Source: Labilibaculum sp. (GTDB taxonomy: Bacteria; Bacteroidota; Bacteroidia; Bacteroidales; Marinifilaceae). Taken from it: a stretch of DNA of 64,000 nucleotides. A model generated the notes under the pieces. The model was given only the letters and a program-made list of their open reading frames with translations. It was not told the DNA's origin and did no database searches. Below are positions 53,689-63,297 of the stretch, one piece after another. The stretch is taken from positions 62,001 through 126,000 of the forward strand of contig JAEINT010000014.1 in the NCBI GenBank assembly GCA_016342745.1, written 5' to 3'. A program made the translations under genes and the position numbers. The stretch's first letter is position 1; every line of letters starts with the position of its first letter.

Positions 53689-55059
53689 ATGGATAACATT
53701 AAAACATATATTGAAGAGAATAAAGAAAGATTCTTAGAAGAATTATTCGGATTGATTCGAATTCCATCAATTAGCTCGATTGAAGCTAATAAACCAGAAA
53801 TGTATAAGGCTGCTGAATACTGGAAACAGTTGATGTTAGATGCTGGAGCTGATAAGGCTGTAGTAATGGAAACAGAAGGAAATCCTGTTACATATGGTGA
53901 GAAGATCATTGATCCAGCTTTACCAACTGTATTGATTTACGGACATATGGATGTTATGCCTGTTGATCCAGTTGAACTATGGGATACTGATCCTTTCGAG
54001 CCAGTAATAAAAGATGGTAAGATTTGGGCACGTGGTGCTGATGATGATAAAGGGCAGGCTTTTATGCATGCTAAGGCTTTTGAATACATGGTTAAGAACG
54101 ATTGCTTGACTTGTAATGTAAAGTTCATGATTGAAGGTGAAGAAGAAGTTGGTTCTCCAAACCTTCCTAAGTTTTGTGAAGAGCATAAAGAAATGTTGAA
54201 GTCAGATATTATTTTGGTTTCAGATACAGGTATGATTGCTCCAGATATGCCATCAATTACAACAGGTCTTCGTGGCTTGATGTATTGGGAAGTTGAAGTA
54301 ACTGGTCCTAATCGTGATCTTCACTCAGGATTGTTTGGTGGTGCTGTAGCAAACCCAATCAACGTATTGGCTAAAATGATTACTCAGATGGTTGACGAGA
54401 ATGGTCATATTACCATTCCTGGATTTTACGATGATGTAATTGAGGTATCAAAAGAAGAGCGTGCTATGATGGCTGAAGCTCCTTTCGATGTTGAAGAATA
54501 TAAGAAAGCAATTGATGTGAAAGAATTGGCTGGTGAAAAAGGTTATTCGCCTTCTGAGCACACAGGAATTCGTCCATCATTCGATATTTGTGGAATTTGG
54601 GGTGGTTACATTGGCGAAGGTGCTAAAACTGTATTGCCATCTAAAGCGAATGCTAAAATTTCTACTCGCTTGGTTCCTAACCAAGATTGGGAAAAAATCT
54701 CTGTTCTTTTCAAAGAGCATTTTGAAGCCATCGCTCCTGACTGTGTTAAAGTTGTGGTTACACCTCTTCATGGTGGTCAAGGTTATGTTTGTCCTATCGA
54801 TATTCCTGCTTATAAAGCAGCTGATAAAGCTTATACTGAAGTTTACGGTAAGCGTCCAGTACCTGTTCGTTCAGGTGGATCTATTCCAATCATCTCTACT
54901 TTTGAAGAGATTTTGGGTACGAAATCAGTATTAATGGGATTTGGTCTTGAGGCTGATGCAATTCACTCTCCAAACGAGAACTTCCCATTAGAGCAATTCT
55001 TTAATGGAATCAATACAATTCCATTGTTTTATAAGCACTATGCTGAAATGATGAAATAA
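53689..55059 (+). CDS. M20 family dipeptidase
   Basis: A 456-residue di-zinc peptidase of the ArgE/DapE/CNDP group. It has YGHMDVMPVDP (metal-binding H-x-D), GADDDKGQ (bridging Asp), IEGEEEVGSPNL (general base Glu and ligand), a dimerisation domain in the middle, and the C-terminal metal-binding HSPNENFPLEQF. The ATG at 53689 (MDNIKTYIEENK) is chosen; 43 residues upstream in frame run through the preceding terminator. Probably cytoplasmic, cleaving dipeptides. Confidence 0.9.
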   Translation: MDNIKTYIEENKERFLEELFGLIRIPSISSIEANKPEMYKAAEYWKQLMLDAGADKAVVMETEGNPVTYGEKIIDPALPTVLIYGHMDVMPVDPVELWDTDPFEPVIKDGKIWARGADDDKGQAFMHAKAFEYMVKNDCLTCNVKFMIEGEEEVGSPNLPKFCEEHKEMLKSDIILVSDTGMIAPDMPSITTGLRGLMYWEVEVTGPNRDLHSGLFGGAVANPINVLAKMITQMVDENGHITIPGFYDDVIEVSKEERAMMAEAPFDVEEYKKAIDVKELAGEKGYSPSEHTGIRPSFDICGIWGGYIGEGAKTVLPSKANAKISTRLVPNQDWEKISVLFKEHFEAIAPDCVKVVVTPLHGGQGYVCPIDIPAYKAADKAYTEVYGKRPVPVRSGGSIPIISTFEEILGTKSVLMGFGLEADAIHSPNENFPLEQFFNGINTIPLFYKHYAEMMK

Positions 55060-55084
55060 GAACTTGTAATTAAAATAATTTTTG

Positions 55085-55120
55085 AAAGGGTATTCTTAAC
55101 TAGAATACCCTTTTTTTTTT
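55085..55120 (+). terminator. Terminator after the dipeptidase gene
   Basis: AAAGGGTATTCT (55085-55096) pairs with AGAATACCC plus following Ts (55102-55113), then a long T-run. Confidence 0.9.
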
Positions 55121-55316
55121 AGGCTTATTTTATTTTGGTATGATGAATTTTCACATTGAATATGTGAATAAATTGCTTTTCTTATTGATGATTAATAATT
55201 ATTATATAAATTTAATGGAATCTTCGTAATCGTTTAAAATAAAGCTGAAATCTTGAAATTCGGTATTTTCTGATTATGTTTGTACTTGGGTTTAGTTGTG
55301 TGATTTATTCGTGATG

Positions 55317-55359
55317 AACATGTCTATTGCTAGATATTTTGAAATAGATCATACAAGTT
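55317..55359 (+). promoter_or_regulatory. Candidate autoregulatory sites of the FadR-type regulator
   Basis: TCATACAAGTT (55349-55359) matches in 10 of 11 bases the reverse of AACATGTATGA found in the nagB/murQ spacer. A second partial match AACATGT lies at 55318-55324. Both sit within 60 bp of the regulator start, so autoregulation is plausible. Confidence 0.45.
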
Positions 55360-55376
55360 GAAGTAAAATTGTTGTC

Positions 55377-56096
55377 ATGGAGGAAATTTTTGGAAAAATA
55401 GGATCGGCTCAAACTCTTAGTCAGAAGATTGAGCGCCGAATAGAAGAGGCTATTCGCCAGAAGAAATTATTGGTAGGAGCTAAACTTCCGTCGGAGCGAG
55501 AATTGTGTGAGATGTTTGCTGTAAGTCGAACTGCTTTGCGTGAAGCTTTGCGTAGATTAAGTGCGAGAGGTTTGATTCAAATCAAAAAGGGAAGTGGCAT
55601 GTTTGTTAGTGAATTGAAAATAACAGATGCTATTGATTCCTTAAATTTGTATTATGATCTGAGTTTTGATAGCAATTTAATTCCTCAGATTATTGAAGTG
55701 AGACGCGTGTTCGAGCCAGAAATTGCTCGTATGGCTGCGAATAATCGAACAGATAAGGATTTGGAGCTACTTCAAAAGAGTATAACTGATTTAGAGGATT
55801 GTGATTCAGATAATACGCAAATGGAAGCTGATATCATTAATAAATTTCATTTGAATGTGGCTAAGGCTACTGGCAATCCAATTGTTATTATTACAATGGA
55901 ACCAGTCTATTCGCTTTTACCTCGTATGCGTAATTTAATTTATGCAAATGTAGATGGAGAGAAAGATTTTACAATTAAAGCTCATCGTACCATTTTTGAA
56001 GCAATTCGAGACAAAGATGCAGATAAGGCTTATAAGGCAATGGTTGAACAAATAAATCGAACACTGGAGATTTATACACAATATTTGAAAAAATAG
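55377..56096 (+). CDS. FadR/GntR family transcriptional regulator (FCD domain)
   Basis: A 239-residue regulator with an N-terminal winged helix (LSQKIERRIEEAIRQ, KLPSERELCEMFAVSRTALREALRRL, GLIQIKKGSGMFV) and a C-terminal all-helical FCD effector domain (about 90-235). The FCD metal/effector residues are suggested by VRRVFEPEIARMAA, FHLNVAKATGN and AHRTIFEAI. It stands convergent to murQ and the sugar kinase and close to nagB, so an amino-sugar or MurNAc-linked effector is likely. Confidence 0.88.
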   Translation: MEEIFGKIGSAQTLSQKIERRIEEAIRQKKLLVGAKLPSERELCEMFAVSRTALREALRRLSARGLIQIKKGSGMFVSELKITDAIDSLNLYYDLSFDSNLIPQIIEVRRVFEPEIARMAANNRTDKDLELLQKSITDLEDCDSDNTQMEADIINKFHLNVAKATGNPIVIITMEPVYSLLPRMRNLIYANVDGEKDFTIKAHRTIFEAIRDKDADKAYKAMVEQINRTLEIYTQYLKK

Positions 56097-56112
56097 ATTA
56101 TTTTTTTCAATA

Positions 56113-56147
56113 AAAAACGGAGATTGATGATTCAGTCCCCGTTTTTT
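56113..56147. terminator. Shared terminator between regulator and murQ
   Basis: AAAACGG (56114-56120) can pair with CCGTTTT (56139-56145), with A-run and T-run outside, serving the two convergent genes. Confidence 0.65.
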
Positions 56148-56167
56148 TATTTATCCTAAATTATAAT

Positions 56168-56998
56168 CTACTTGTAAGCTTCAATGGCTTTCTTTACTGA
56201 GCCATGTTTTAAGAGTAATTGTTTTGATGTCTCTTTGTCGAGATTTAACTCTTCCATAATCATTTGGGTTCCACGCTCAACCAATTTTTTGTTGGTTAGT
56301 TGCATGTTAACCATTTTGTTCCCTTTTACTCGTCCCAATTTAATCATTAAACTGGTGGTGATCATGTTGAGAATCATTTTTTGAGCAGTTCCTGCTTTTA
56401 GTCTAGTACTTCCTGTAACAAACTCAGGTCCAACAATTGCTTCAATTACAATTTCTGCCTCTTTAGAAACCGGAGCTTCAGGATTGCAAGTAATACATGC
56501 TGTTAGCAATCCATTTTCGCGAGCTTTTTTTACGCCACCTATAACATAAGGAGTTGTGCCCGAAGCTGCAATTCCCAATACTGAATCATTTTGATTAAAG
56601 CCATGTGCTTGAATTTCTTCCCATGCTTTATCCCAGTCATCTTCAGCTGATTCTACTGCATTTCGTAAAGCTTTTTCTCCTCCTGCAATTAATCCAATTA
56701 CGATATTTCCAGGAACTCCAAAAGTTGGGGGCAACTCTGAGGCATCTAAAACACCAAGTCTGCCACTTGTTCCAGCTCCTAAATAAAATAATCTACCTCC
56801 GGCCTTAATACGATCAATCAGTAAACTTACAAAGTTCTCAATTTTTGGAATAGAACGATTTACCGCTAGATGAACTTGTCCATCTTCTTGATTAATTCCG
56901 GTAAGTAGTTCCGTAACCGACATCTTTTCCAAATTAGAAAAGTTAGAAGGAGATTCTGTTATTCTGTTTGAAGAGTTTTGATTGTTTTCTTTGTTCAT
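56168..56998 (-). CDS. murQ: N-acetylmuramic acid 6-phosphate etherase
   Basis: Cleaves the lactyl ether of MurNAc-6-P to give GlcNAc-6-P and lactate in peptidoglycan recycling. The 276-residue SIS-domain protein shows ITESPSNFSNLEKMS, LFYLGAGTSGRLGVLDASE, PPTFGVP, GIAASGTTPYVIGG and GSTRLKAGTAQKMILNM. The ATG at 56998 is used, since the alternative upstream codon is TTG and overlaps the kinase gene. It follows the sugar kinase by 10 bp, so the two form an operon. Confidence 0.95.
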   Translation of the reverse strand: MNKENNQNSSNRITESPSNFSNLEKMSVTELLTGINQEDGQVHLAVNRSIPKIENFVSLLIDRIKAGGRLFYLGAGTSGRLGVLDASELPPTFGVPGNIVIGLIAGGEKALRNAVESAEDDWDKAWEEIQAHGFNQNDSVLGIAASGTTPYVIGGVKKARENGLLTACITCNPEAPVSKEAEIVIEAIVGPEFVTGSTRLKAGTAQKMILNMITTSLMIKLGRVKGNKMVNMQLTNKKLVERGTQMIMEELNLDKETSKQLLLKHGSVKKAIEAYK

Positions 56999-57008
56999 TC
57001 TTTTGTTT

Positions 57009-57839
57009 TTATTTACCAAGGTGGTATTGGATCAATCCTTCTAATGGGCTTTGCTGTATTTTACCCAGGCTTAAACCTGTTTCTTTTGCCACGATTTGCA
57101 ATTCATTTTTAAAGTAAAATGCAATACTTCCAATAAAGTGAATTGGAAGACTATCGTGATTATCGTATTGTTTTATATTTCGTTCAAAAAATTCACGAAA
57201 ACTATTTTTTACAAGTTGTGATACATATGGAGAATCAATATTCTCTGAAAGAAAAACAGTAAACTGTGCAAGAAAACGACTTGGTGCTTCTTCTTTGTAA
57301 ACTTTGTTTATGATTTCACCATAATCCAATTCGTATTTTTTATAGAATGCACTTTTAATTTCTTTAGGAGCAAGATTTTTTAATATATCAGCTATTAGCT
57401 TTTTACCCATAACGGCTCCACTACCTTCATCGCCCAAAATATATCCCAATGGTGGAACGTTGTGTTCAATGTTTTTTCCATTGTATAAACAGGAGTTGGA
57501 TCCCGTACCAATGATACATGCTATTCCTTTTTCGATACCGCATACCGATCGAGCAGCAGCTAAAACGTCGCTGTTGATTTCACAATTGGCACCTGGAAAT
57601 ATTTCTAACAAAGCATCTTTAATGATCTGTTTCTTCTCATCAACAGCACAGCCGGCACCATAAAAAAAGATTTTGCTAATTGAATCAAATTGATTTAGTG
57701 AGCTAATAATGTTAATTATTGAGCTCTTATTTTGATGATAAGGGTTAATGCCTAAAGTTTGTTGACGTTTAATTACGCCTTTACTTCCAAGCAAAATCCA
57801 ATCCGTTTTAGTTGAGCCGCTTTCTGCTATTAATATCAT
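57009..57839 (-). CDS. BadF/BadG-type N-acetylglucosamine kinase
   Basis: A 276-residue ASKHA-fold kinase: phosphate-1 loop MILIAESGSTKTDW, FFYGAGCA, INSDVLAAARSVCG, phosphate-2 loop IIGTGSNSC, and LGYILGDEGSGAVMGK. Adjacent to murQ, it probably phosphorylates GlcNAc or MurNAc released from the cell wall. First gene of the murQ operon; a regulator-site candidate lies 12 bp upstream of its start. Confidence 0.88.
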   Translation of the reverse strand: MILIAESGSTKTDWILLGSKGVIKRQQTLGINPYHQNKSSIINIISSLNQFDSISKIFFYGAGCAVDEKKQIIKDALLEIFPGANCEINSDVLAAARSVCGIEKGIACIIGTGSNSCLYNGKNIEHNVPPLGYILGDEGSGAVMGKKLIADILKNLAPKEIKSAFYKKYELDYGEIINKVYKEEAPSRFLAQFTVFLSENIDSPYVSQLVKNSFREFFERNIKQYDNHDSLPIHFIGSIAFYFKNELQIVAKETGLSLGKIQQSPLEGLIQYHLGK

Positions 57840-57850
57840 TATTTTATTTT

Positions 57851-57864
57851 TATAACATGTATGA
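57851..57864. promoter_or_regulatory. Candidate operator 1 in the kinase-nagB spacer
   Basis: TATAACATGTATGA, exactly repeated at 58025-58038. It lies 12 bp upstream of the kinase start codon on the minus strand. Confidence 0.5.
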
Positions 57865-58024
57865 TGAATGTTAATTTAAAATGAATTTACAAATATTTTA
57901 ATTAATATCTAATTTGCAAACTTATATTTTCATTCCTTCTGTGTTCCTTGATATCCTTATTGTATTGATGTGTATGTTTTCACTTTACAAATATATAAAA
58001 ATTAAACATTAGTGAAAAGTATTA

Positions 58025-58075
58025 TATAACATGTATGACCAATTTTGGAAAATTTAATTTTCTGTTCTATTTTTG
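58025..58075 (+). promoter_or_regulatory. Candidate operator 2 and nagB promoter
   Basis: The second TATAACATGTATGA copy (58025-58038) lies just before TTTG (58044-58047), a 20-bp spacer and TATTTTTG (58068-58075). The position next to the -33 element suits regulation by the nearby FadR-type protein. Confidence 0.55.
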
Positions 58076-58108
58076 ATCCGAAAGTAATTTAAATCAGGAG
58101 ATAGCAAA

Positions 58109-60091
58109 ATGGAAAATCAGATACTACAGTTTCGAGAAGAACTTGATGAAGCCAAGTTGTATTACCAACCTTCAGATGAGTTCGACAGAACAGTGAAAAC
58201 CCGATATGAAAAAATGCCAGCAGATATTTTTTCGACTGCAGAAAAAGCTGCCAAATGGGTTGCTGGTGAAATTGCCAATGAGATTAAATCAAAACAAAAA
58301 GTTGGCGAAAACTGTGTGCTAGGTCTTGCTACTGGGGCTACGCCGTTAGGTGTGTATTCCGAATTGATTCGTTTGCACAAGGAGGAGGGTTTATCTTTTC
58401 AGAATGTGATTACTTTTAATTTGGATGAGTATTATCCAATGTTGAAATTGAGTGCCCAAAGTTACAATCATTACATGAATGATGTTTTGTTTAGTCATAT
58501 TGACATACCTAAAGATCAAGTTCATGTTCCCGATGGAGAGGTGAGTAAGCTTATGGTGACTGGATATTGTAGTGAGTATGAAAAATTGATTGATTCTTTT
58601 GGAGGATTAGATTTACAGATACTCGGAATTGGTCGTACAGGACATATTGGCTTTAATGAGCCAGGTTCGCAATTGGATTCAAAAACCCGTTTGATTATGC
58701 TCGATGCATTGACAAGACGAGATGCAGCTAAAGATTTTAATGGGATAAATAATGTGCCCAAAGCTGCTATAACTATGGGTGTTGGGACAATATTTAAAGC
58801 CAGACGGGTTATTTTGATGGCTTGGGGTGAAGGAAAAGCAACAATTGTTAAAAAGGCATTGGAAGAAAGTCAATGCGATGCGGTTCCTGCAAGTTATTTA
58901 CAACGACATCCTGATGTGAAGTTCGTTTTGGATGTGCCAGCTGCAGGGGAATTGTCAAGAGTGAAGAATCCTTGGTTGGTTGGCAGTGTAGACTGGGATC
59001 GTTATTGGATTCGAAAAGCTGCTGTTTGGTTGTGTAATAAATTGCAAAAACCAATATTGAAATTGACCAATCGCGACTATAACGACAATGGTTTAAGTGA
59101 ATTACTTGCTTTCTATGGTTCTGCTTATGAAGTAAATATAAAAGTATTTAATGATTTGCAACATACCATTACGGGCTGGCCAGGTGGTAAGCCTAATGCA
59201 GACGATTCTCATCGTCCTGAAAGAGCAGAGCCAGCTGTTAAAAAAGTGTTGGTTTTTAGTCCTCACCCTGATGATGATGTGATTTCGATGGGGGGAACTT
59301 TGAAAAGATTAGTCGATCAGAATCATGAAGTTCATGTCGCATATCAAACCTCTGGAAATATTGCTGTTGCTGATGATGAGGCGGTGAGATATCTTTCATT
59401 TGTAAAGAGTTTTTCACGAACTCATGATACCAACGAAGGAAATCTTCAGTGTGTTATTGAAGATATTCAAAAGTTTCTTTTGAAAAATAAAAAGCCAGGA
59501 GGAATCGATACATCCGCAGTACGAAATATGAAAGCCTTAATTAGAAGAGGAGAGGCAAAGGCAGCTTGTCGATTTGTTGGCGTACGATCAAAAAACCTTC
59601 ACTTTTTAGACCTTCCTTTTTATGAAACGGGTGCTGTTAAGAAAAATCCATTAGGGGAAGAAGATGTTCGAATTATTGTGAATTTGCTTCGAAAAACAAA
59701 ACCACATCAGATATTTGCAGCAGGTGATTGGTCCGATCCTCATGGAACTCATCGGGTTTGTTGGGAAGGGATTTATCAGGCCTTGAAAATTGTAAAGGAT
59801 GAGGAATGGATGAAGGATTGTTACGTATGGTTGTATCGAGGAGCATGGCAGGAATGGAATTTGGATGAAATTCAAATGGCAGTGCCAATTAGTCCTGAGG
59901 AATTGCAACACAAACGAAATGCCATCTTGCGCCATCAGTCGCAAATGGAGAGTGCTCCATTTTTGGGGAATGATTCGAGATTGTTCTGGCAAAGATCGGA
60001 AGAAAGAAATAGGGCTACAGCTGATTTATTTAACAAATTGGGCTTGGCAGAATACGAAGCAATTGAAGCTTTTGTCAGGTTTATTGTTTAG
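58109..60091 (+). CDS. nagB: Glucosamine-6-phosphate deaminase fused to a PIG-L deacetylase
   Basis: A 660-residue fusion. The N-terminal NagB domain (about 20-290) shows GLATGATPLGVYSEL, ITFNLDEYYPM, GIGRTGHIGFNEPGS and converts GlcN-6-P to fructose-6-P and ammonia. The C-terminal LmbE/PIG-L domain (about 385-650) has FSPHPDDDVISMGGT and FAAGDWSDPHGTHR, the zinc motifs of N-acetylglucosamine deacetylases. The two activities could act in sequence on an acetylated amino sugar. Such fusions are known in Bacteroidota. It is divergent from the kinase-murQ operon. Confidence 0.92.
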   Translation: MENQILQFREELDEAKLYYQPSDEFDRTVKTRYEKMPADIFSTAEKAAKWVAGEIANEIKSKQKVGENCVLGLATGATPLGVYSELIRLHKEEGLSFQNVITFNLDEYYPMLKLSAQSYNHYMNDVLFSHIDIPKDQVHVPDGEVSKLMVTGYCSEYEKLIDSFGGLDLQILGIGRTGHIGFNEPGSQLDSKTRLIMLDALTRRDAAKDFNGINNVPKAAITMGVGTIFKARRVILMAWGEGKATIVKKALEESQCDAVPASYLQRHPDVKFVLDVPAAGELSRVKNPWLVGSVDWDRYWIRKAAVWLCNKLQKPILKLTNRDYNDNGLSELLAFYGSAYEVNIKVFNDLQHTITGWPGGKPNADDSHRPERAEPAVKKVLVFSPHPDDDVISMGGTLKRLVDQNHEVHVAYQTSGNIAVADDEAVRYLSFVKSFSRTHDTNEGNLQCVIEDIQKFLLKNKKPGGIDTSAVRNMKALIRRGEAKAACRFVGVRSKNLHFLDLPFYETGAVKKNPLGEEDVRIIVNLLRKTKPHQIFAAGDWSDPHGTHRVCWEGIYQALKIVKDEEWMKDCYVWLYRGAWQEWNLDEIQMAVPISPEELQHKRNAILRHQSQMESAPFLGNDSRLFWQRSEERNRATADLFNKLGLAEYEAIEAFVRFIV

Positions 60092-60107
60092 ATTTATCTG
60101 AGAATTT

Positions 60108-60131
60108 CCAAATTCAATAGCTTGAATTTGG
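60108..60131 (+). other. Hairpin between nagB and the amidase gene
   Basis: A perfect 10-bp stem, CCAAATTCAA (60108-60117) with TTGAATTTGG (60122-60131), is followed only by a mixed T/C stretch. Weak terminator or processing site. Confidence 0.5.
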
Positions 60132-60168
60132 TCTTCTCTTTAACTGGTTCATTTTAAATGTAAAAATA

Positions 60169-63100
60169 ATGATTTCCATGCTTGGATTTTTTCGAAATAT
60201 CCGTTTTTTCAGACTGCTTTTTGTGATCTCTTTATTGTTGTTCTCAAATTTTAATTTGATAGCAGCAAAGAAATCAGACAAATTAAAGCGAAAAGCCGAA
60301 AAAGCAGCGCAAACTTTTGTTGAGAATGCCTCAAAAGAATTTTCTTACAAATTTCGCTTCGATAGTTTACAAATAGACTCAGAGCAAAAGGAAATTGTAT
60401 TGTATATGAACCCTACATTTACTTACATTCCTTTTCGTCTTGAATCAGTAGAGAAAAATTACCTTGGGCTGAAAGAAAGTTTGGGAAGGAAATTTAGAAA
60501 CTATAAGCTAAGGATAGAGAGCATGGGGCTGGAAATTAGAGATCTAATTCCTAATTTTTATAAAACTCATGTTAATGATATTGATAGGAGTAGGTTGAAT
60601 AAAAATCCTGAATCCATCCATCCATTGGTACGAAGAATAAATGCTGGAAATGATCCAACTGAGGGTTTACAAAATAAACACATTGCTCTTTGGCATTCAC
60701 ATGGATGGTATTACGAAAATACTTTGGATAGATGGGAATGGCAACGTGCAAGAGTTTATACAACGGTTGAAGATTTATGGACAATGGAATTTGTTGTTCC
60801 TTATATTGCTCCTATGCTAGAAAAGGCTGGAGCCAATGTTTTGTTTCCACGCGAGAGGGATATTCAGCGAAATGAGGTAATTGTAGATGCCGAATGGTCG
60901 TCCGAAGGATCGGAATATCTTGTAACAGATTCTGTTTGGGAGTTGAATTCACAAGCGGGATTTACCAATAAATATCCTTTTTATCTTGAGGGTGAAAATC
61001 CATTTGATTTGGGAACTAGCTATCAGGCAGAGGCTAATACCGAGGAATCTGCTAGAGTTCAATATTTGCCTAATTTTCAAGAAAAAGGAGAATATGCAGT
61101 TTATGTTTCCTATTCTGATGATGAAGATAATGTGAATGATGCACATTACACAGTACATCATGCAGGTGGTAGAGCCAATTTTTTGGTGAATCAGAGCATG
61201 GGAGGTAAAACTTGGATTTATTTAGGAACCTTTCTTTTTGATAAAGGGAAGAATCCTGAAAAGGGAATGGTTGAATTGACCAACAAGAGTGATGAGACTG
61301 GTAAGTGGATTTCGGCTGATGCCATTCGATTTGGCGGAGGTATGGGGAATATAGCCCGAGGAAAACCAGAAGAATTGGAGGAGTTAAAAAAACAAAGAAC
61401 AGAGCTTGGGTTTAATATGGATTCTAGAATCTGGCAAAAATACACAAGTAATCGTCCGAGATATCAGGAGGCTGCTCGTTATTATTTACAATATGCAGGA
61501 ATGCCTGATTCGATCGTTTATAGTATCAATAAAGATTACGAAGCAGATTATAGCAATCGCGGAAAAGATGCTGCCAAGTTTCAGAAAAGAGAAATTGGCA
61601 AAACGGATTACAAAGATGATTACATGAGTCGTGGAGAGTGGGTGGATTATTTAATTGGAGCACCATCCGGGCCAACAAAAAATGTGGATGCAAAAGGTTT
61701 GGGTATTCCAATTGATATGGCCTTGGCATTTCATACAGATGCTGGAATTACACCGAATGATGCTATCATTGGATCTTTGGCCATTTACTCTACAACCAGA
61801 GGTGAGGATTATTTTCCAAATGGACAATCGAAATGGGCAAGTCGCGATTTAACGGATATTGTTCAATCGCAGGTTGTGGAAGATATTCGCAAGAAGTATG
61901 AGCCTAAATGGAGGCGTAGAGGAATGTGGAACAAACAATATTCAGAAGCTTATCGCCCAAAAGTTCCTACTATGTTATCTGAACTTTTATCACATCAAAA
62001 TTTTGCTGATATGTATCAGGGAATGGATCCGAAGTTTAAATTCGATATCAGTAGGGCTTATTATAAAGGAATCCTGAAATTCTTATCATCGCAGGATGAA
62101 AGAGCTTATGTAATTCAACCTTTACCAGTAGATCATTTTCAAATCAGGGAAACTGAAAAGGAAATTGTTCTTTCGTGGAAAGCTGTTGAAGATGAATTAG
62201 AGCCTACGGCAATGCCAGATTTTTATAAAGTTTATGCAAGAGTTGAGGACGAAGGTTTTGATGAGGGAACGATCGTGACCAATTCTGAATACAAAATTTC
62301 GAATTGCAAACCAGGTACTATTTACAGTTTTAAGGTAACAGCATTAAATAAAGGTGGAGAAAGTTTCGACTCAGAAATATTGGCCTATTGCAAATCTGAA
62401 AATGGGAAGAAACCTGTTTTAATTGTAAATGGATTTGATCGCGTTTCGGCTCCTCAGGGTTTTGATAATGGCAAATTGGCTGGCTTTTTAAGTTCAGAAG
62501 ATGAAGGTGTCGCCTACAAAAGAAATATTGCCTATGTAGGTGATCAATATGATTTCGATCGACAATCAAAATGGTTGGATGATGATGCATCAGGTCATGG
62601 AAGCTGCTATGCAGATCAGGAAGAAAGAATAATACCGGGCAATAATTTCGATTATCCTTTTGTACATGGACAAGCGATTCGCGATAATGGGTTTGGATTT
62701 GTGTCGATGAGTGATGAGGCATTTGTGGAATTGAATTGGGAAGTGAAGGATTATTCTATATTGGATTTGATTTTTGGTGAGGAAAAAACTACCAAGAGAA
62801 TTTACGGCAAGGAGAATAAAGATTTTACAATCTACACGCCCGAAATGAGAGAGGCAATTCGAAAATACATCAGTTATAAAAATGCAAATTTGATATTGAC
62901 AGGAGCTTATGTAGGAACAGATTTGAAACTTTGTGGTGATACTTTAGCAAAATCTTTTGCTAAGGATGAGTTGCATTTTAAGTTCAGAACCAATCATGCA
63001 AGCAAATTGGGACGGATATCGCATCCAAACGAAGTAAAAAATAATTTTTCTGGAGAATATCAATTTGAAACAGGGTATTCACCTAATATATATAAGGTAG

Positions 63101-63297
63101 AAGCACCCGACGCGATTGAGCCTAAAGGTGATGGCGCAAAAGTTCTTCTTCGTTATTCAGGAAATAATAAGAGTGCTGGAGTATTGTATGATGGAAATTA
63201 TCAATCTGTAATTTTAGGATTTCCATTTGAAACGCTAAAATCGAAGGAGTATCGAAATGAATTGATGAAACAGATGCTTCAATTTTTTAATCAGTAA
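60169..63297 (+). CDS. Golvesin/xanthan-lyase-type N-acetylmuramoyl-L-alanine amidase-like protein
   Basis: A 1042-residue exported protein (signal segment about residues 12-33). A split amidase_3-like catalytic domain is suggested by ALWHSHGWYYEN near residue 175, LAFHTDAGITPNDA near 520 and PTMLSELLSHQNFADMY near 605. A golvesin/Xly CBD-like beta domain (about 250-410) is inserted between the halves. A fibronectin type III-like domain (about 660-745) and a C-terminal domain of about 290 residues follow. Domain naming is by recall. Its place after nagB suggests cell-wall glycopeptide breakdown. Confidence 0.7.
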   Translation: MISMLGFFRNIRFFRLLFVISLLLFSNFNLIAAKKSDKLKRKAEKAAQTFVENASKEFSYKFRFDSLQIDSEQKEIVLYMNPTFTYIPFRLESVEKNYLGLKESLGRKFRNYKLRIESMGLEIRDLIPNFYKTHVNDIDRSRLNKNPESIHPLVRRINAGNDPTEGLQNKHIALWHSHGWYYENTLDRWEWQRARVYTTVEDLWTMEFVVPYIAPMLEKAGANVLFPRERDIQRNEVIVDAEWSSEGSEYLVTDSVWELNSQAGFTNKYPFYLEGENPFDLGTSYQAEANTEESARVQYLPNFQEKGEYAVYVSYSDDEDNVNDAHYTVHHAGGRANFLVNQSMGGKTWIYLGTFLFDKGKNPEKGMVELTNKSDETGKWISADAIRFGGGMGNIARGKPEELEELKKQRTELGFNMDSRIWQKYTSNRPRYQEAARYYLQYAGMPDSIVYSINKDYEADYSNRGKDAAKFQKREIGKTDYKDDYMSRGEWVDYLIGAPSGPTKNVDAKGLGIPIDMALAFHTDAGITPNDAIIGSLAIYSTTRGEDYFPNGQSKWASRDLTDIVQSQVVEDIRKKYEPKWRRRGMWNKQYSEAYRPKVPTMLSELLSHQNFADMYQGMDPKFKFDISRAYYKGILKFLSSQDERAYVIQPLPVDHFQIRETEKEIVLSWKAVEDELEPTAMPDFYKVYARVEDEGFDEGTIVTNSEYKISNCKPGTIYSFKVTALNKGGESFDSEILAYCKSENGKKPVLIVNGFDRVSAPQGFDNGKLAGFLSSEDEGVAYKRNIAYVGDQYDFDRQSKWLDDDASGHGSCYADQEERIIPGNNFDYPFVHGQAIRDNGFGFVSMSDEAFVELNWEVKDYSILDLIFGEEKTTKRIYGKENKDFTIYTPEMREAIRKYISYKNANLILTGAYVGTDLKLCGDTLAKSFAKDELHFKFRTNHASKLGRISHPNEVKNNFSGEYQFETGYSPNIYKVEAPDAIEPKGDGAKVLLRYSGNNKSAGVLYDGNYQSVILGFPFETLKSKEYRNELMKQMLQFFNQ

